64,000 nt of DNA from CAVRUF01 sp963716005 (GCA_963716005.1 OY970285.1:1054001-1118000); one strand, 5' to 3'; numbered from the stretch's first letter, positions 25,111 through 35,343 are shown. Notes: a model not told the origin generated them from the sequence alone. Program-made: numbers and translations.

Positions 25111-27318
25111 TCACGACGGCGTGACGCGATAGGCGTCGAACACGCCTCGACGTTGCGCAGCGCGGTCAGGAGCGCGCGCAGCGAGGTGACGTCGCCGACC
25201 TCGGCCACGTACCAGTTCTTCGCCATCTGGTCCTCGACGTGGCCGCCGTACTCGACGATGTTCGCGCCGTACTCGGCGAACGTCCGGGCGACGTCCTCGA
25301 GGAGCCGCGGACGATCCCACGACGTGACCGCGATCTGCACGCGGAAGCTCTGCGACGCGCCGCCGTCCCACTCGACCGGCGTGAACCGCTCCGGATTCCG
25401 CATGAGCGCCTTCACGTTCGGGCAGTCGTCGCGGTGGATCGTGATGCCCTTGCCGAGCGAGATGTAGCCGACGATCTGGTCGCCAGGCACCGGCGTGCAG
25501 CACTTCGCCAGCCGGACGAGGACGCCCTCGAGTCCCTCGACGTTGATCCCGAAGTCCTGCGACGCGACGGCGTGGCGGGCCTTCGGGCGGGCGGGCAGCT
25601 CCTCCTCCGCCACCTCGTCCGTCTTGAGGCGCGTGAGCACCTTGTTCACGACCTGACCCGCCTGCAACTTCCCGGAGCCGAGCGCCAGGTAGAAGTCCTC
25701 GGCCTTCTTGAAGCCCATCTCGCGGATCAGCTCGGCAAGGAGCGGCGAGCCGGCGAGCTTCTTGTACGGGAGCTTGTGCTGCTTCAGCGACGCCTCGAGC
25801 GCCTCGCGGCCGCGCGTCTCGGTCTCCTCGCGGGTCTCCCGGGAGATCCACTGGCGGATCTTGTTTCTCGCGCGCGAGGACGCGGCCAGCGACAGCCAGT
25901 CGCGCGAGGGGCCGCGCCCGACCGCGCGCGAGGTCAGGATCTCGACGAAGTCGCCGGTGCGCAGCCGGTAGTGGAGCGGGACGATCCGGCCGTTCACCTT
26001 CGCGCCGACGGTGCGGTGGCCGACGTCCGTATGGACGGAGTAGGCGAAGTCGATCGGCGTCGAGCCGGCCGGGAGGCTCTTCAGCTCGCCCTTCGGCGTG
26101 TAGACGTAGACCTCGTCGGCGGCGAGCTCGGGGAAGGCGCGGCGCAGCTCGGTCGGGTCGGACTCCTCCTCCTGCCAGTCCGCGAGCTGCTGGAGCCAGG
26201 CGAGCCGCTCCGACTCACGGCCCTTGCGGCGGCTTGTCCTTGTAGGCCCAGTGCGCCGCGATCCCGTACTCGGCCGTGCGGTGCATCTCGCGCGTTCGCA
26301 CCTGGATCTCGAGCGGGCGGCCCTCGGGTCCGATCACCGTCGTGTGCAGCGAGCGGTACAGGTTGAACTTGGGCATCGCGACGTAGTCCTTGAACCGCCC
26401 GGGCATCGGCTTCCAGACGGAATGGATGATCCCGAGCGTGCCGTAGCAGTCGCGCTCGCCCTCCTTGCCCTCGCGCTGGACGATGACGCGCATGGCGGTC
26501 AGGTCGTAGATCTCGTTGAACTCCTTGCCGCCCTTCGCCATTTTTTCGTAGATGGAGTAGAAGTGCTTCGCGCGCCCGACGATGTCGACGGGGATGTCCA
26601 CCTTCTCGAGCTCGTTCTCGAGCATCGAGCTCGCCTGGGCGACGAACTTCTCCCGGTCGCCTCGGCGCTGGTTCACCATCGACTGGATCTCCGCGTACTT
26701 GCGCGGATGGAGCGTCGCGAACGCGAGGTCCTCGAGCTGCCACTTCATCGTGTGGATACCGAGGCGGTGCGCGAGCGGCGCGTACACCTCGAGCGTCTCG
26801 CGCGCCTTCTGCATCTGCTTCTGGCGCCCCAGGTACTCGATCGTCCGCATGTTGTGGAGGCGGTCGGCGAGCTTGATCAGGATGACGCGCTCGTCCTGCG
26901 CCATCGCGAGCACCATCTTGCGGTAGTTCTCGGCCTGCGCCTGCTCGCGGCTTTGGAAGTGGATCCGCGTCAGCTTCGTGACGCCCTCGACGAGCTGGCC
27001 GATCTCGTCGCCCACCTCGGCGCGCACGTCCTCGATCGTGGTCTCCGTGTCCTCCACGACGTCGTGCAAAAGCGCGGCGGCGAGCGTCGGATCGTCGGCG
27101 TGCAGTTCGGAGAGGATCCGCGCGGCGCCCAGCGGATGCTCGACGAAGTCCTCGCCGCTGCGCCGGTGCTGGCCCTCGTGCGCGTCGCTCGCGAGGACGT
27201 AGGCGCGGAAGATCAGGTCGCGGTCGACGTCGGGGTTGTACGTCGCGACCTCGTCCAGGAGCTCCTCCAGCTCATGCCGGTGGCGCTCCGACGCATGCGC
27301 CTGGACGGCTTGGCCCAA
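25111..27318 (-). CDS. relA: bifunctional (p)ppGpp synthetase/hydrolase RelA/SpoT (two frameshifts)
   Basis: Stringent-response enzyme, about 735 aa in total. In order: an HD hydrolase domain (AALLHDVVEDTETT and KLADRLHNMRT), the synthetase domain (YDLTAMRVIVQ, FNLYRSLHTTVIGPEG), a TGS domain (YTPKGELKSLPAGSTPIDFAY), a zinc-finger/CC region (AKCCTPVPGDQIVGYI) and a C-terminal ACT domain ending NVE-GVFDAYRVTPS. The frame changes near 26220 and near 25142, where a GGG run appears to have lost one G. The intact HD motif suggests both synthesis and hydrolysis. The start is TTG at 27318 behind a -10 box. Confidence 0.92.
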
Positions 27319-27323
27319 GGCTC

Positions 27324-27329
27324 AGTGTA
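27324..27329 (-). promoter_or_regulatory. -10 box of relA
   Basis: TACACT on the minus strand lies 5 nt before the TTG start at 27318, at the short end of the leaderless spacing. Confidence 0.35.
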
Positions 27330-27358
27330 GCTCCGGGTCTCGGTCGAGAAAACCCGGG

Positions 27359-29226
27359 CTACGCGGCGGCGGCCAGCTGCTCGGTGAGCGCCGCGCGGAA
27401 GGTCGGCGACTCGGCCAGGCTGCGGCGGCCGCCGGGCTCGTCGACGAGTCCGAGCTCCTCGAAGATCTGGCGTGCCTGCGGCGTCCAGCCTCCGCGCCCG
27501 CACGCCACTCGGCCGCGAGGCTCGCGCGGAGCTCGTCGTAGCGGGTCGGCGACTCGTAGATCCGCTTGACGACGAGCTGCGGCGCGACCGTGCCGTTCCA
27601 GCGGTTCGCGTCGAGCTTGAAGGCGATGTCGTAGAGCCCCGGCCGGCGGTAGCGGTCGAGCCGCTCGCCCCAGCCGAACGCGATCGCGCCCGAGCGGGAG
27701 CCGTTCGCGGTGACGGCGAGGCGCAGGTGCTTTCCGTCCCCGACCGTGGCGAGCTCGGAGAGCTGCGACCCCGCGACGAGAAGCGTCACGCCCGGGTTGC
27801 CGAGGCCGAACGGCGCGAGCTGCTCGAGCTCCTCGCAGAGGCCGAGCGTGAGGTCGCGTCCGTCCACGACGGCGTCGACCTTGAGGACCGGCGCGAGCTC
27901 CGAGTCGTCCAGCACCGAGTCGGCGTGCGCGGCGAACGCGCGCTTGAAGGCGTCGAGGTTCTCCGCATCGAGCGAGAGCCCGGCCGCGGCACGATGGCCG
28001 CCCCAACGGGCCAGATGCTCCGAGGTCGCGCCAAGCGCTCCGTGGAGGTCGAACGCGGGGATCGAGCGGCCGGAGCCGACCCAGTCCCTCCTCCGCGGGC
28101 GCGAGCAGCACGACCGGGCGGCCGAACCGCTCGACGAGGCGCGACGCGACGATCCCGATCACGCCGCGATGCCAGTCCTCGCCCGCGAGCACGTAGCCCG
28201 CGACGGCGCTGGGCGGGCTCGGGCCATTCGCCGCACCTGGGCGATCGCCTCGCGGAGGATCCGCTCCTCGACGGCCTGGCGGTCGCGGTTCAGCGTCTCG
28301 AGCTCGCCCGCGAGGCGTTCGGCCTCGGCCTGGTCGTCGGTCAGGAGCAGCTCGAGCGCGGCGCGCGGATGGCCGAGGCGCCCGGCGGCGTTGATCCGCG
28401 GCGCGAGCCGGAAGCCGAGCTGGCCCGCTTCGACACGTGGCCGGATCGACGCCCGGCGGTACGCATGAGCGCGCGAAGCCCGAGGCTCGTCGTCTTGGCC
28501 AGCCGCGCGCAGCCCGGCGGATACGAGGTAGCGGTTCTCGTCCACGAGCGGGACGACGTCGGCGACCGTGGCGAGCGCGACGAGATCGAGCCGCCGCTCG
28601 AGGTCAGGCGCGCCGAGAGCCTGCAGGAGCTTCCAGACGACGCCGGTGCCGCAGAGCTCCGGGAACGGATAGTCGGACGGACGCGGCGCAACCACGGGGC
28701 AGTCCGGAAGCGTCTCGCCCGGGCGGTGGTGATCCGTGACGACGACGCGCAGCCCGCGCGCCTTCGCGGCCTCGACCTCGTCGACCGCGGTGATGCCGCA
28801 GTCGACCGTGAGGAGCAGCCCGCAGCCTTCGTCCGCCAGCCGTTCGAGCGTCTCGCCCGCAACGCCGTAGCCCTCCTCGAAGCGGCTCGGAAGATGCCAG
28901 TCGACGTCCGCCCCGAGGTCGCGCAGCGCGGAGACGGCGAGCGCGGTGGCGCAGATCCCGTCCACGTCGTAGTCGCCGTGCACGCAGATCCGCTTGCCGG
29001 CGGCGATCGTCTCGCGGATCGCGTCGCAGGCCTCGCGCATCGCGCCGAGGAGGAACGGATCGTGGCCGGGATCGCCCGCGGCGAGGAAGGCGCTTGCCTG
29101 CGCCGGGTCGCCGTAGCCCCGCCGGACGAGGACGCTTGCCGTCGTCTCGCTGAGGCCCAGGGCCGACGCCAGCGCCCTGACCTCTCGGCGGGGGCAGGGA
29201 CGGATCGTCCACGTGCCCTCGTACAT
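27359..29226 (-). CDS. recJ: single-stranded-DNA exonuclease RecJ (several frameshifts)
   Basis: 5'-3' single-strand DNA exonuclease of recombination and repair, about 620 aa in total. DHH-domain motifs are present: ICVHGDYDVDGICATA, VDCGITAVDE, VVVTDHHRPGETLPDC and VALATVADVVPL, then FRLAPRINAAGRLG. The DHHA1 part has EDWHRGVIGIVASRLVERF and GGHRAAAGLSL, and an OB-like C-terminus carries IAFGWGERLDRYRRPG. Frames change at about 28510, 28450, 28225, 28085 and 27490. The start is taken as ATG at 29226 (MYEGTWTIRPCP). It lies upstream of relA, recalling the recJ-apt-relA order but without apt. Confidence 0.88.
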
Positions 29227-29537
29227 GGATTCCAGGTTGGCGGCAGCGTCGGACGGAGGCTCTTGCGTCGTCCCAGGCGGCCCTGCCGGCCAGCCCTTTG
29301 TGGCACATGGGTGTCTCGCACGCGCGCGCGAAGACCCCGCCCTGGGTGGGGAGTGGTCCACCCGCCACCCGCTTCGAGCGTATCCGGGAAATCCGCGCGT
29401 GTCTGTCGCCTCATCGCGCCGAGTTCGCGCCGATTTCTCCCCAGCGCCGAGGCCCGGTAGGTCGATCGGCGCCGGGAGCGGAATCGGGGCTATCCTCAGA
29501 CGAGTGCCCCTCGCAACGCAACGCGCCCATTCGACGC

Positions 29538-29994
29538 ATGCCTGAGACCAACTACGCCTCCGGCGACGAGTACATGGTCGAGTTCCTCGGCTGGCGCTTC
29601 GGCTTCAACGCCGTCGACTTCGAGCAGCGCGTGAGCGCGGCCGCGGTGAAGCTCGGTCTCGTCGAGCCGCGCGACCTCGAGCCCGAGGAGTCGGCCGACC
29701 TCGTCGAGCTCGCCTCCGAGGCGCGCATCTGCGGAGCCGCAGAGCCCGCTCGGCGACTACCTCGTCCGCCACTGGGAGCAGCTCTCGATCGTGGACGGGG
29801 AGTCGCTCGTCTACTGGCTGCGCAAGCTCGTCTTCCGCAGCGCCTGGCTCGACCACCGCCTCAAGGAGAACCTCCTCGAGATCTCCTTCGACGACCGCAC
29901 CGGCGACTTCGACTACCGCGATCCGGACGGCGGTCGCGCACTGCTCGAGCTCGCGCCCGTGCCGTCCTGGCACAAGCTTCAGTTCCGGCCCTAG
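29538..29994 (+). CDS. small conserved-looking hypothetical protein (one frameshift)
   Basis: About 152 aa. The first part (MPETNYASGDEYMVEFLGWRF to ASEARICG) and the second (DYLVRHWEQLSIVDGES to VPSWHKLQFRP) lie in two frames joined near 29740. Both have the same non-repetitive, codon-like character, so a one-base error is likely. No family is recognised. A TATCCT box and a GTG at 29504 would make another leaderless start, but in a third frame. The stop shares the tetranucleotide CTAG with the convergent ruvB stop. Confidence 0.5.
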
Positions 29995-31011
29995 AAGAGG
30001 CTGGAGGACGTCGGCGCAGCGCCGACCCGTGCGCGGCCGAGGTCGGTGAGGATCCGCCCGCGCGGCGTCCGCTGTATGAGGCCCAGCTGGAGCAGGTACG
30101 GCTCGTAGACGTCCTCGATCGTCTCGGGCTCCTCACCCAGGGCGACGGCGAGCGTCGAGAGGCCGACGGGGCCGCCGCCGAACTTGTTCGCGATCGCGTC
30201 GAGAAGCTCGCGGTCGGCGCGCTCGAGCCCCGCGTCGTCGACTTCGAGGAGCTCCAGCGCCTCGCGCGCCACCGCCATCGACACCGCGCCGTCGTGGCGC
30301 ACCTCGGCGACGTCGCGGACGCGCCGGAGGATCCGGTTCGCGACGCGCGGCGTTCCCCGGGAGCGGCGGGCGATCTCCTCGCACGCCTCGGGCGCCACCT
30401 CGACGCCCAGGATCTTGGCGGAGCGGCGCACGATGCGGCCGAGCTCCTCCTCGTTGTAGAGCTCCAGCCGGTACGTGATGCCGAACCGGTCGCGGAGCGG
30501 CGTCGTGAGCAACCCCGTCCGTGTCGTCGCGCCGATCAGCGTGAACGGCGGCAGGTCGAGCGTCAGCGTGCGGGCAGCAGGGCCCTGGCCGACGACGATG
30601 TCGAGCCGGAAGTCCTCGAGCGCGCCGATAGAGGATCTCCTCTACCGCGCGGTTCAGCCGGTGGATCTCGTCCACGAAGAGGATGTCGCGCGCCTCGAGC
30701 GACGTGAGGATGGCCGCGATGTCGCCCTTGCGCTCGAGCGCAGGGCCGGCCACCGTGCGCACGCCGACGCCGAGCTCCTCGCGAATCACGTAGGCGAGCG
30801 TGGTCTTGCCGAGGCCGGGCGGGCCGGCGAGAAGGACGTGGTCGAGCGCCTCCTCGCGGGCCTTCGTCGCCTCGAGGGCGATCGAGAGCTGCTCCTTCAC
30901 GCGCTCCTGGCCGACGAACTCGGCGAGCCTGCGCGGGCGAAGCGACGATTCGAGGTCGTCGTCCTCGACGACCAGCGCGGCGGCGGTCACGCGTTCGGGC
31001 GCGGCGCTCAT
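29991..31011 (-). CDS. ruvB: Holliday junction branch-migration helicase RuvB (frameshifted)
   Basis: AAA+ motor of the RuvABC resolvasome, about 340 aa in total. Walker A is LLAGPPGLGKTTLAYV, Walker B is ILFVDEIHRLNRAVEE, and the C-terminal winged helix contains FGGGPVGLSTLAVALGEEPETIEDVYEPYL. The frame changes near 30630, inside the segment after Walker B, and the family continues as LLTTPLRDRFGITYRLELY. The ATG at 31011 overlaps the ruvA stop by 4 nt. Its TAG stop overlaps the stop of the convergent small gene through CTAG. Confidence 0.92.
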
Positions 31012-31577
31012 GCGGCCCTCAACGCTTCGCGGACGCGTTCGGCCGGCGGCAGGGACGCGTCGATCTCGGCGAGCCGCTTCTCGGCTTCGTTCACCGAGTA
31101 CCCAAGCTCGACGAGCGCGTCGCGGGCGACGAGATGCCCGTCGCTCTCCTCCCCGGCCTCCGCCGGGACGACGGCCAGCGGTGCGATCTTCTCCTGGAGC
31201 TCGAGACACACGCGCTGCGCGGTCTTGCGGCCGATTCCGGGGATCGACTCGAAGAGGGCCACGTCCTCGCGGACGATCGCTCGGCGAAGCTCGGCCGGCG
31301 TGTAGCCGGAGACGATCGCGAGCGCGACCTTCGGCCCGACGCCGCTCACGCCGAGGAGGAGCTCGAACAGCTCCCGCTCGCCGGGCTCCGCGAAGCCGTA
31401 GAGCTGCATCGTGTCCTCGCGCACGTGGAGGTAGGTCTGGAGCGTGAGCTCGCCGGCACCTTCGGCCTTGCGGATGGCCGACGGCGTCGCGTGGAGCCGG
31501 TAGCCGACGCCGTTCACGTCGAGGACGAGCGAGTCCGCGCCCCAGGTCACCGGGTTTCCGCGCAGCTGGGCGATCAT
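31008..31577 (-). CDS. ruvA: Holliday junction DNA helicase subunit RuvA
   Basis: 189 aa in a single frame. The N-terminal OB domain is MIAQLRGNPVTWGADSLVLDV, two helix-hairpin-helix motifs follow (LLGVSGVGPKVALAIVSG and FESIPGIGRKTAQRVCLEL), and domain III (ARDALVELGYSVNEAEKRL), which contacts RuvB, is at the C-terminus. It binds four-way junctions and recruits RuvB. The ATG at 31577 overlaps the ruvC stop by 4 nt and its stop overlaps the ruvB start by 4 nt. Confidence 0.95.
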   Translation of the reverse strand: MIAQLRGNPVTWGADSLVLDVNGVGYRLHATPSAIRKAEGAGELTLQTYLHVREDTMQLYGFAEPGERELFELLLGVSGVGPKVALAIVSGYTPAELRRAIVREDVALFESIPGIGRKTAQRVCLELQEKIAPLAVVPAEAGEESDGHLVARDALVELGYSVNEAEKRLAEIDASLPPAERVREALRAA

Positions 31578-32068
31578 CGCGCCGCCACCGCCGCGAGCAA
31601 GGGAGACGCGAGCGCATGGCAGATCGCGACCGCCAGCGCGTCGGATGCGTGGTCCGACTTCGGCGCCTCCTCGAGGCGGAGGATCGTCGTGACCATGCGG
31701 CTCACCTGCGCCTTGTCGGCGCGGCCGTAGCCGCAGACGGACTGCTTCACGGTCGACGGCGAGTACTCGGTGCATTCGAGCTCCGCAGAGGCGCACGCCA
31801 CCAGGAGCGCCCCGCGCGCCTGGCCGACGAACAGCGCCGAGCGCGCATCCGCGCCGACGAACGACTCCTCGAGCGATACCGAATCCGGGTGGTGCTCGGC
31901 GATCAGCTCGACGACGTTGTCGTGGATCGTCTTCAGCCGCAATGCCGGCGCCTCGCGCGCGGAGGTCTTCCACCAGCCGAAGTCGAGCGCCGTCAGACGC
32001 CCGCCCTGGGAGTCGACGACCGCGTATCCGCACGCTGCGGTGCCCGGATCGATGCCGAGAACCTTCAC
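31574..32068 (-). CDS. ruvC: crossover junction endodeoxyribonuclease RuvC
   Basis: Holliday junction resolvase (164 aa) with an RNase H-like fold. The acidic catalytic residues are visible in KVLGIDPGTAACGYAV (Asp 7), SVSLEESFVG (Glu) and the late KSDHASDALAVAICHA (two Asp). It is the first gene of ruvC-ruvA-ruvB. The start is GTG at 32068, 6 nt after a -10 box. No LexA box was found upstream. The usual neighbour yebC is separated from it here by two secreted-protein genes on the other strand. Confidence 0.95.
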   Translation of the reverse strand: MKVLGIDPGTAACGYAVVDSQGGRLTALDFGWWKTSAREAPALRLKTIHDNVVELIAEHHPDSVSLEESFVGADARSALFVGQARGALLVACASAELECTEYSPSTVKQSVCGYGRADKAQVSRMVTTILRLEEAPKSDHASDALAVAICHALASPLLAAVAAR

Positions 32069-32074
32069 GTGTCG

Positions 32075-32080
32075 AGGTTA
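32075..32080 (-). promoter_or_regulatory. -10 box of ruvCAB
   Basis: TAACCT on the minus strand lies 6 nt before the ruvC GTG. The transcript would be leaderless. Confidence 0.5.
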
Positions 32081-32140
32081 GGCGCCGTCCCGGACGTTCC
32101 TGCGCGAATCCACCCGGGCCTGCAAACCGTAGGAGAGGCA

Positions 32141-33040
32141 GTGGTCCGCATCGCTTTCCTCTCCGCGGTCTGCGCCGTAGCACTGGCTGCGCCGGGCGTC
32201 GCCCAGGCGCAGCTGGTCGCCACGGTCTCCGATCCGGGTGTCATCTCGCTGACGCAGGGCGGTGCTCCGGTCACGCACCTCGCTCCGGGGACGTACACGA
32301 TCGAGGTGCACGACCTGACCCAGAACCACAACTTCCACCTGTCCGGGCCGGGCGTGGACGAGACGACGGGCATCTCGGCCGAGGAGACGCCGACGTGGAC
32401 GGTGACGCTCACGGACGGCGTCTACCACTTCCAGTGCGACGTCCACCCCGGTTCGATGTTCGGAAACTTCACGGTCGGAAACGTGCTCTCCGTCGAAAAG
32501 ACCGGGACCGGGCTCGGGACCGTGACGAGCGCTCCGAACGGGATCGACTGCGGCGGCACGTGCACGGCCGCGTTCCCGGGCGGCGGAATGGTGGCGCTCA
32601 CCGCGACGGCGAGCCCGGGCTCAACGTTCACCGGCTGGGGCGGCTCCTGCACGGGGACGGCCGCGTGCGAGGTCACCGCTTCGGGGGCCGTCGAGGTCAC
32701 CGCCACGTTCACGCTGAACAGCGGTCCGGGTCCTCCTCCCGGAACCGGACCTCCCGCGAAGGTGACCAAGGTCTCGGCCGCCAAGGCGAATGGCGTCCGG
32801 TCAGTCACGGTCAAGCTCGACGTCTCCCGCGCGCTCACGGTGCAGACGAAGATCACGCGCGCGGGGAAGGCGATCGTCTCCTCGAAGCGCGCGTTCACCG
32901 CCGGGAAGCGCGCGGTCACGCTCAAGATCCCGAAGAAGACGAAGAGCGGCAAGGTGACCGTCGCGATCACGCTCAAGGGGACGACCGGCTCGACGCAGAG
33001 CTACAAGGTCACGCGCACCGTGAAGCTCCCGAAACCTTGA
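32141..33040 (+). CDS. secreted cupredoxin with InlB-like repeat, copy 1
   Basis: 299 aa. A signal peptide (IAFLSAVCAVALAAPGVAQAQ) is followed by a plastocyanin-like domain with likely type 1 copper ligands, His in QNHNFHLSG and Cys-His-Met in FQCDVHPGSMFGNF. Then comes a divergent InlB B-repeat-like segment (TGLGTVTSAPNG ... FTGWGGSCTGTAACEV), a Pro/Gly linker and a basic beta-sandwich C-terminus (AKVTKVSAAK ... VTRTVKLPKP). The start is GTG at 32141, 5 nt after AGGAG. It is most likely an extracellular electron carrier or copper-binding protein. It stands with its paralogue between ruvC and yebC. Confidence 0.82.
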   Translation: MVRIAFLSAVCAVALAAPGVAQAQLVATVSDPGVISLTQGGAPVTHLAPGTYTIEVHDLTQNHNFHLSGPGVDETTGISAEETPTWTVTLTDGVYHFQCDVHPGSMFGNFTVGNVLSVEKTGTGLGTVTSAPNGIDCGGTCTAAFPGGGMVALTATASPGSTFTGWGGSCTGTAACEVTASGAVEVTATFTLNSGPGPPPGTGPPAKVTKVSAAKANGVRSVTVKLDVSRALTVQTKITRAGKAIVSSKRAFTAGKRAVTLKIPKKTKSGKVTVAITLKGTTGSTQSYKVTRTVKLPKP

Positions 33041-33072
33041 CAACGTCCGAGGGCTTCGATACGTACACCTGC

Positions 33073-34002
33073 GTGAAACGCTTTGCCGCTGCGGCTGCGT
33101 CCATGCTCGTGCTCGTCTTCCCGGCGAGCGCTTCCGCGCAGCAGGTCGTGCTGGACGTGCGTTTCGATTTCCCTCGCTTTCCAATCCCGATGACAGTCAA
33201 CGGAACGCAGGTAGCCCACCTCGACAAAGGGCTGTACACGTTTTCGCTTCTCGACAACCAAACTCAGCACAGCATCCATGTGGGCGGGCCGTGGGGGGCA
33301 TTCGGCTACACGGGAGTGCCACTCAACTTCGGAACCGCCGGGCCGGACGGCACGAGCGTGAATGCTGCTAGCGGAACGCCGTTCGTCTTTAGCGACGTTC
33401 CGCTCGCCGACGGGATGTACCGGTGGTTCTGTGATCTGCACTCGGACATGATGTGGGGCAGCGTCTCGGTCGGGAACTACCTGAGCGTCGAGGTCGTCGG
33501 CCGCGGAACCGTCTCGAGCTTCCCGGTCAACTTCACCTGCAGGAGCAACTGCGGGGTCGGCGTCCCGGACGGCTCGCCTCCGGTCACGCTCGTCGCAAAC
33601 CCGCGTGCCGGCTTCAAGTTCGACCGCTGGGACACCGGGCCTTGCTCGGGGAACGGCGAGTGCTCCGTCTCCGTCAACGGCCTCACGAAAACGCGCGCGG
33701 TCTTCGTCGAGGTGCCGGCGGGATCGATCACCGGGGCCAAGGTCACGAAGGTGAAGGGCAAGCGGTTCGTCACCGTCACGCTCGCCATGACGGACACCGC
33801 AACGACGACCACCGAACTGCGCAGAGGCAATCGGCTCATCGCGTCCAAGGTCGGCAGCCTTGCCGCGGGGACGCGCACGGTGAAGCTCGCCGTGCCGAAG
33901 ACTGCGAAGAAGGGCGCCGCGACGGTGCGCGTCACGTTCACGCGTCCGACGACCCTGAAGGCGTTCGTCGCGAGCCTGGCGATCCGGCTGCCGAAGCCCT
34001 AG
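33073..34002 (+). CDS. secreted cupredoxin with InlB-like repeat, copy 2
   Basis: 309 aa with the same build as the preceding gene: a signal peptide (MKRFAAAAASMLVLVFPASASA), a cupredoxin domain (HSIHVGGPWG and WFCDLHSDMMWGSV giving His, Cys, His, Met), a repeat with a cysteine pair (FKFDRWDTGPCSGNGECSV), and a C-terminal domain (AKVTKVKGKRFVTV ... LAIRLPKP). The sequences have diverged strongly, so the duplication is old. The start is GTG at 33073, 32 nt after copy 1. Its TAG stop shares CTAG with the convergent yebC stop. Confidence 0.8.
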   Translation: MKRFAAAAASMLVLVFPASASAQQVVLDVRFDFPRFPIPMTVNGTQVAHLDKGLYTFSLLDNQTQHSIHVGGPWGAFGYTGVPLNFGTAGPDGTSVNAASGTPFVFSDVPLADGMYRWFCDLHSDMMWGSVSVGNYLSVEVVGRGTVSSFPVNFTCRSNCGVGVPDGSPPVTLVANPRAGFKFDRWDTGPCSGNGECSVSVNGLTKTRAVFVEVPAGSITGAKVTKVKGKRFVTVTLAMTDTATTTTELRRGNRLIASKVGSLAAGTRTVKLAVPKTAKKGAATVRVTFTRPTTLKAFVASLAIRLPKP

Positions 34003-34756
34003 CCCGCGACGGCTTCGAGCACGCGCTCCGGGATATCGAAGTTCGCGTAGACGTCCTGGACGTCGTCGTTCTCCTCGAGCGCGTCCATGAGGCGGACGAT
34101 CTTGCGGGCCGTGGCCTCGTCGTCGACCTCGACGGTCGTCTTGGGGACCATCGTCAGGTCGGCGGTCTCGAAGTCGATGCTCGCCGCCTCGAGCGCTGAC
34201 CGCACCCCCTGGAACGAGTCCGGCTCCGAGGTGACGCGGAAGCTCGAGCCGTCGCGCTCGACGTCCTCGGCCCCGCCCTCGGCCGCCGCCATGCACTACG
34301 TCGTCCTCCTCGAAGCGGTCGGCATCGACGAGGATCGACGCCCTTGCGCTCGAAGAGCCACGCGACAGCTCCGGTGGCGCCGAGATTTCCGTCGTGCTTG
34401 TCGAAGGCATGCCGGACGTCGGCCGCGGTTCGGTTGCGGTTGTCGGTCAGCGCGTCCACGAGGATCGCGACGCCGGTCGGGCCGTAGCCCTCGTACGTCA
34501 CCTGCTCGTACGACGCGCCGTCGGCGCTCCCGCCGGAGCCGCGCGCGATCGCGCGCTCGATGTTGTCCTTCGGCATCGACGCCTCGCGCGCCTTGGCGAT
34601 CGCGTTCTGCAGCGCGATGTTGGCGTCGGGATCGGGCCCGCCGTCCCGGGCCGCGACGATCAGCGCGCGCGAGAGCTTCGAGAAGAGCTGGCCGCGCTTC
34701 ACATCCGCGGCGCCCTTCTTGTGCTTGATCGACGACCACTTGCTATGCCCCGACAT
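33999..34756 (-). CDS. yebC: YebC/PmpR-type translation or transcription factor (frameshifted)
   Basis: YebC family protein, about 250 aa in total. The signature N-terminus MSGHSKWSSIKHKKGAADVK, then NIERAIARGSG and YEGYGPTGVAILVDALTDNR, are in the first frame. The frame changes between about 34330 and 34290 (ILVDADRFEEDDVV lies between), and the C-terminus SSFRVTSEPDSFQGVRSAL to YANFDIPERVLEAVAG completes the family. Members act in gene regulation, and some help ribosomes over proline runs. The ATG at 34756 lies 13 nt inside the end of pdxT with GAGGAGG before it. Confidence 0.9.
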
Positions 34757-35336
34757 ACGCCTCCTCCCGGACGAGCTTGAGAAACCGCTCATGGACGCGG
34801 GTGTCGCCGGTCAGCTCCGGGTGGAAGGCCGCGGCGAGGATCTTCCCTTGCTGCACGAGCACCGGGTCGCCGTCGAGCGTCGCGAGGACCTCGACCTCGG
34901 ATCCGGCCTCGACGATCCGCGGCGCGCGGATGAAGACTCCATGGAGCGGCTCGCCGTCGCCGACGAGCTCGAGATCGGCCTCGAAGCTCGCGAGCTGTCG
35001 TCCGTAGCCGTTGCGGCGAACGATCAGATCCATCCGCGCGAGCAGCGGCTGTTCCGGGATCCCGTCGGTCGCCTCGCGCGCGAGGAGGATCATCCCGGCG
35101 CACGTCCCGAACATCGGGCGGTCGTACGCGCGCAGCGGCTCGAGCAGCCCCGACAGGCCGACGAGCTTCCCGATCGCCGTCGATTCGCCACCCGGTAGAA
35201 CGACTCCGTCGGTCTCGGCGAGCTCGTCCGCGACACGGACCTCCACGACGTCGGCGCCCAGTCCGCGCAGCATCGCCGCGTGCTCGCGAACGTCGCCCTG
35301 GACGGCGAGGATCCCGATGCGAGGAGCCTTGCTCAT
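34743..35336 (-). CDS. pdxT: pyridoxal 5'-phosphate synthase glutaminase subunit PdxT
   Basis: 197 aa. Class I glutaminase feeding ammonia to PdxS for vitamin B6 synthesis. The motifs GILAVQGDVREH, LPGGESTAIGKL, the nucleophile elbow MFGTCAGMILLA and the catalytic AAAFHPELTGD are all present. The ATG at 35336 has AGGAG three bases upstream, and a TAGAGT box 7 nt upstream, so it may have its own promoter although it lies 82 nt after pdxS. It overlaps yebC by 14 nt. Confidence 0.96.
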   Translation of the reverse strand: MSKAPRIGILAVQGDVREHAAMLRGLGADVVEVRVADELAETDGVVLPGGESTAIGKLVGLSGLLEPLRAYDRPMFGTCAGMILLAREATDGIPEQPLLARMDLIVRRNGYGRQLASFEADLELVGDGEPLHGVFIRAPRIVEAGSEVEVLATLDGDPVLVQQGKILAAAFHPELTGDTRVHERFLKLVREEAYVGA

Positions 35337-35343
35337 GGCTCCT

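Noticed and set aside
30133..31617. 494-codon frame joining parts of ruvB with upstream sequence
   Set aside because: The first 190 or so residues are an Arg-rich shadow of ruvA. The real ruvB starts at 31011 with MSAAPERVTAAALVVED.
32069..32140. LexA box upstream of ruvC
   Set aside because: ruvC is often SOS-controlled, but no GAAC-N4-GTTC-like site is present in the interval.
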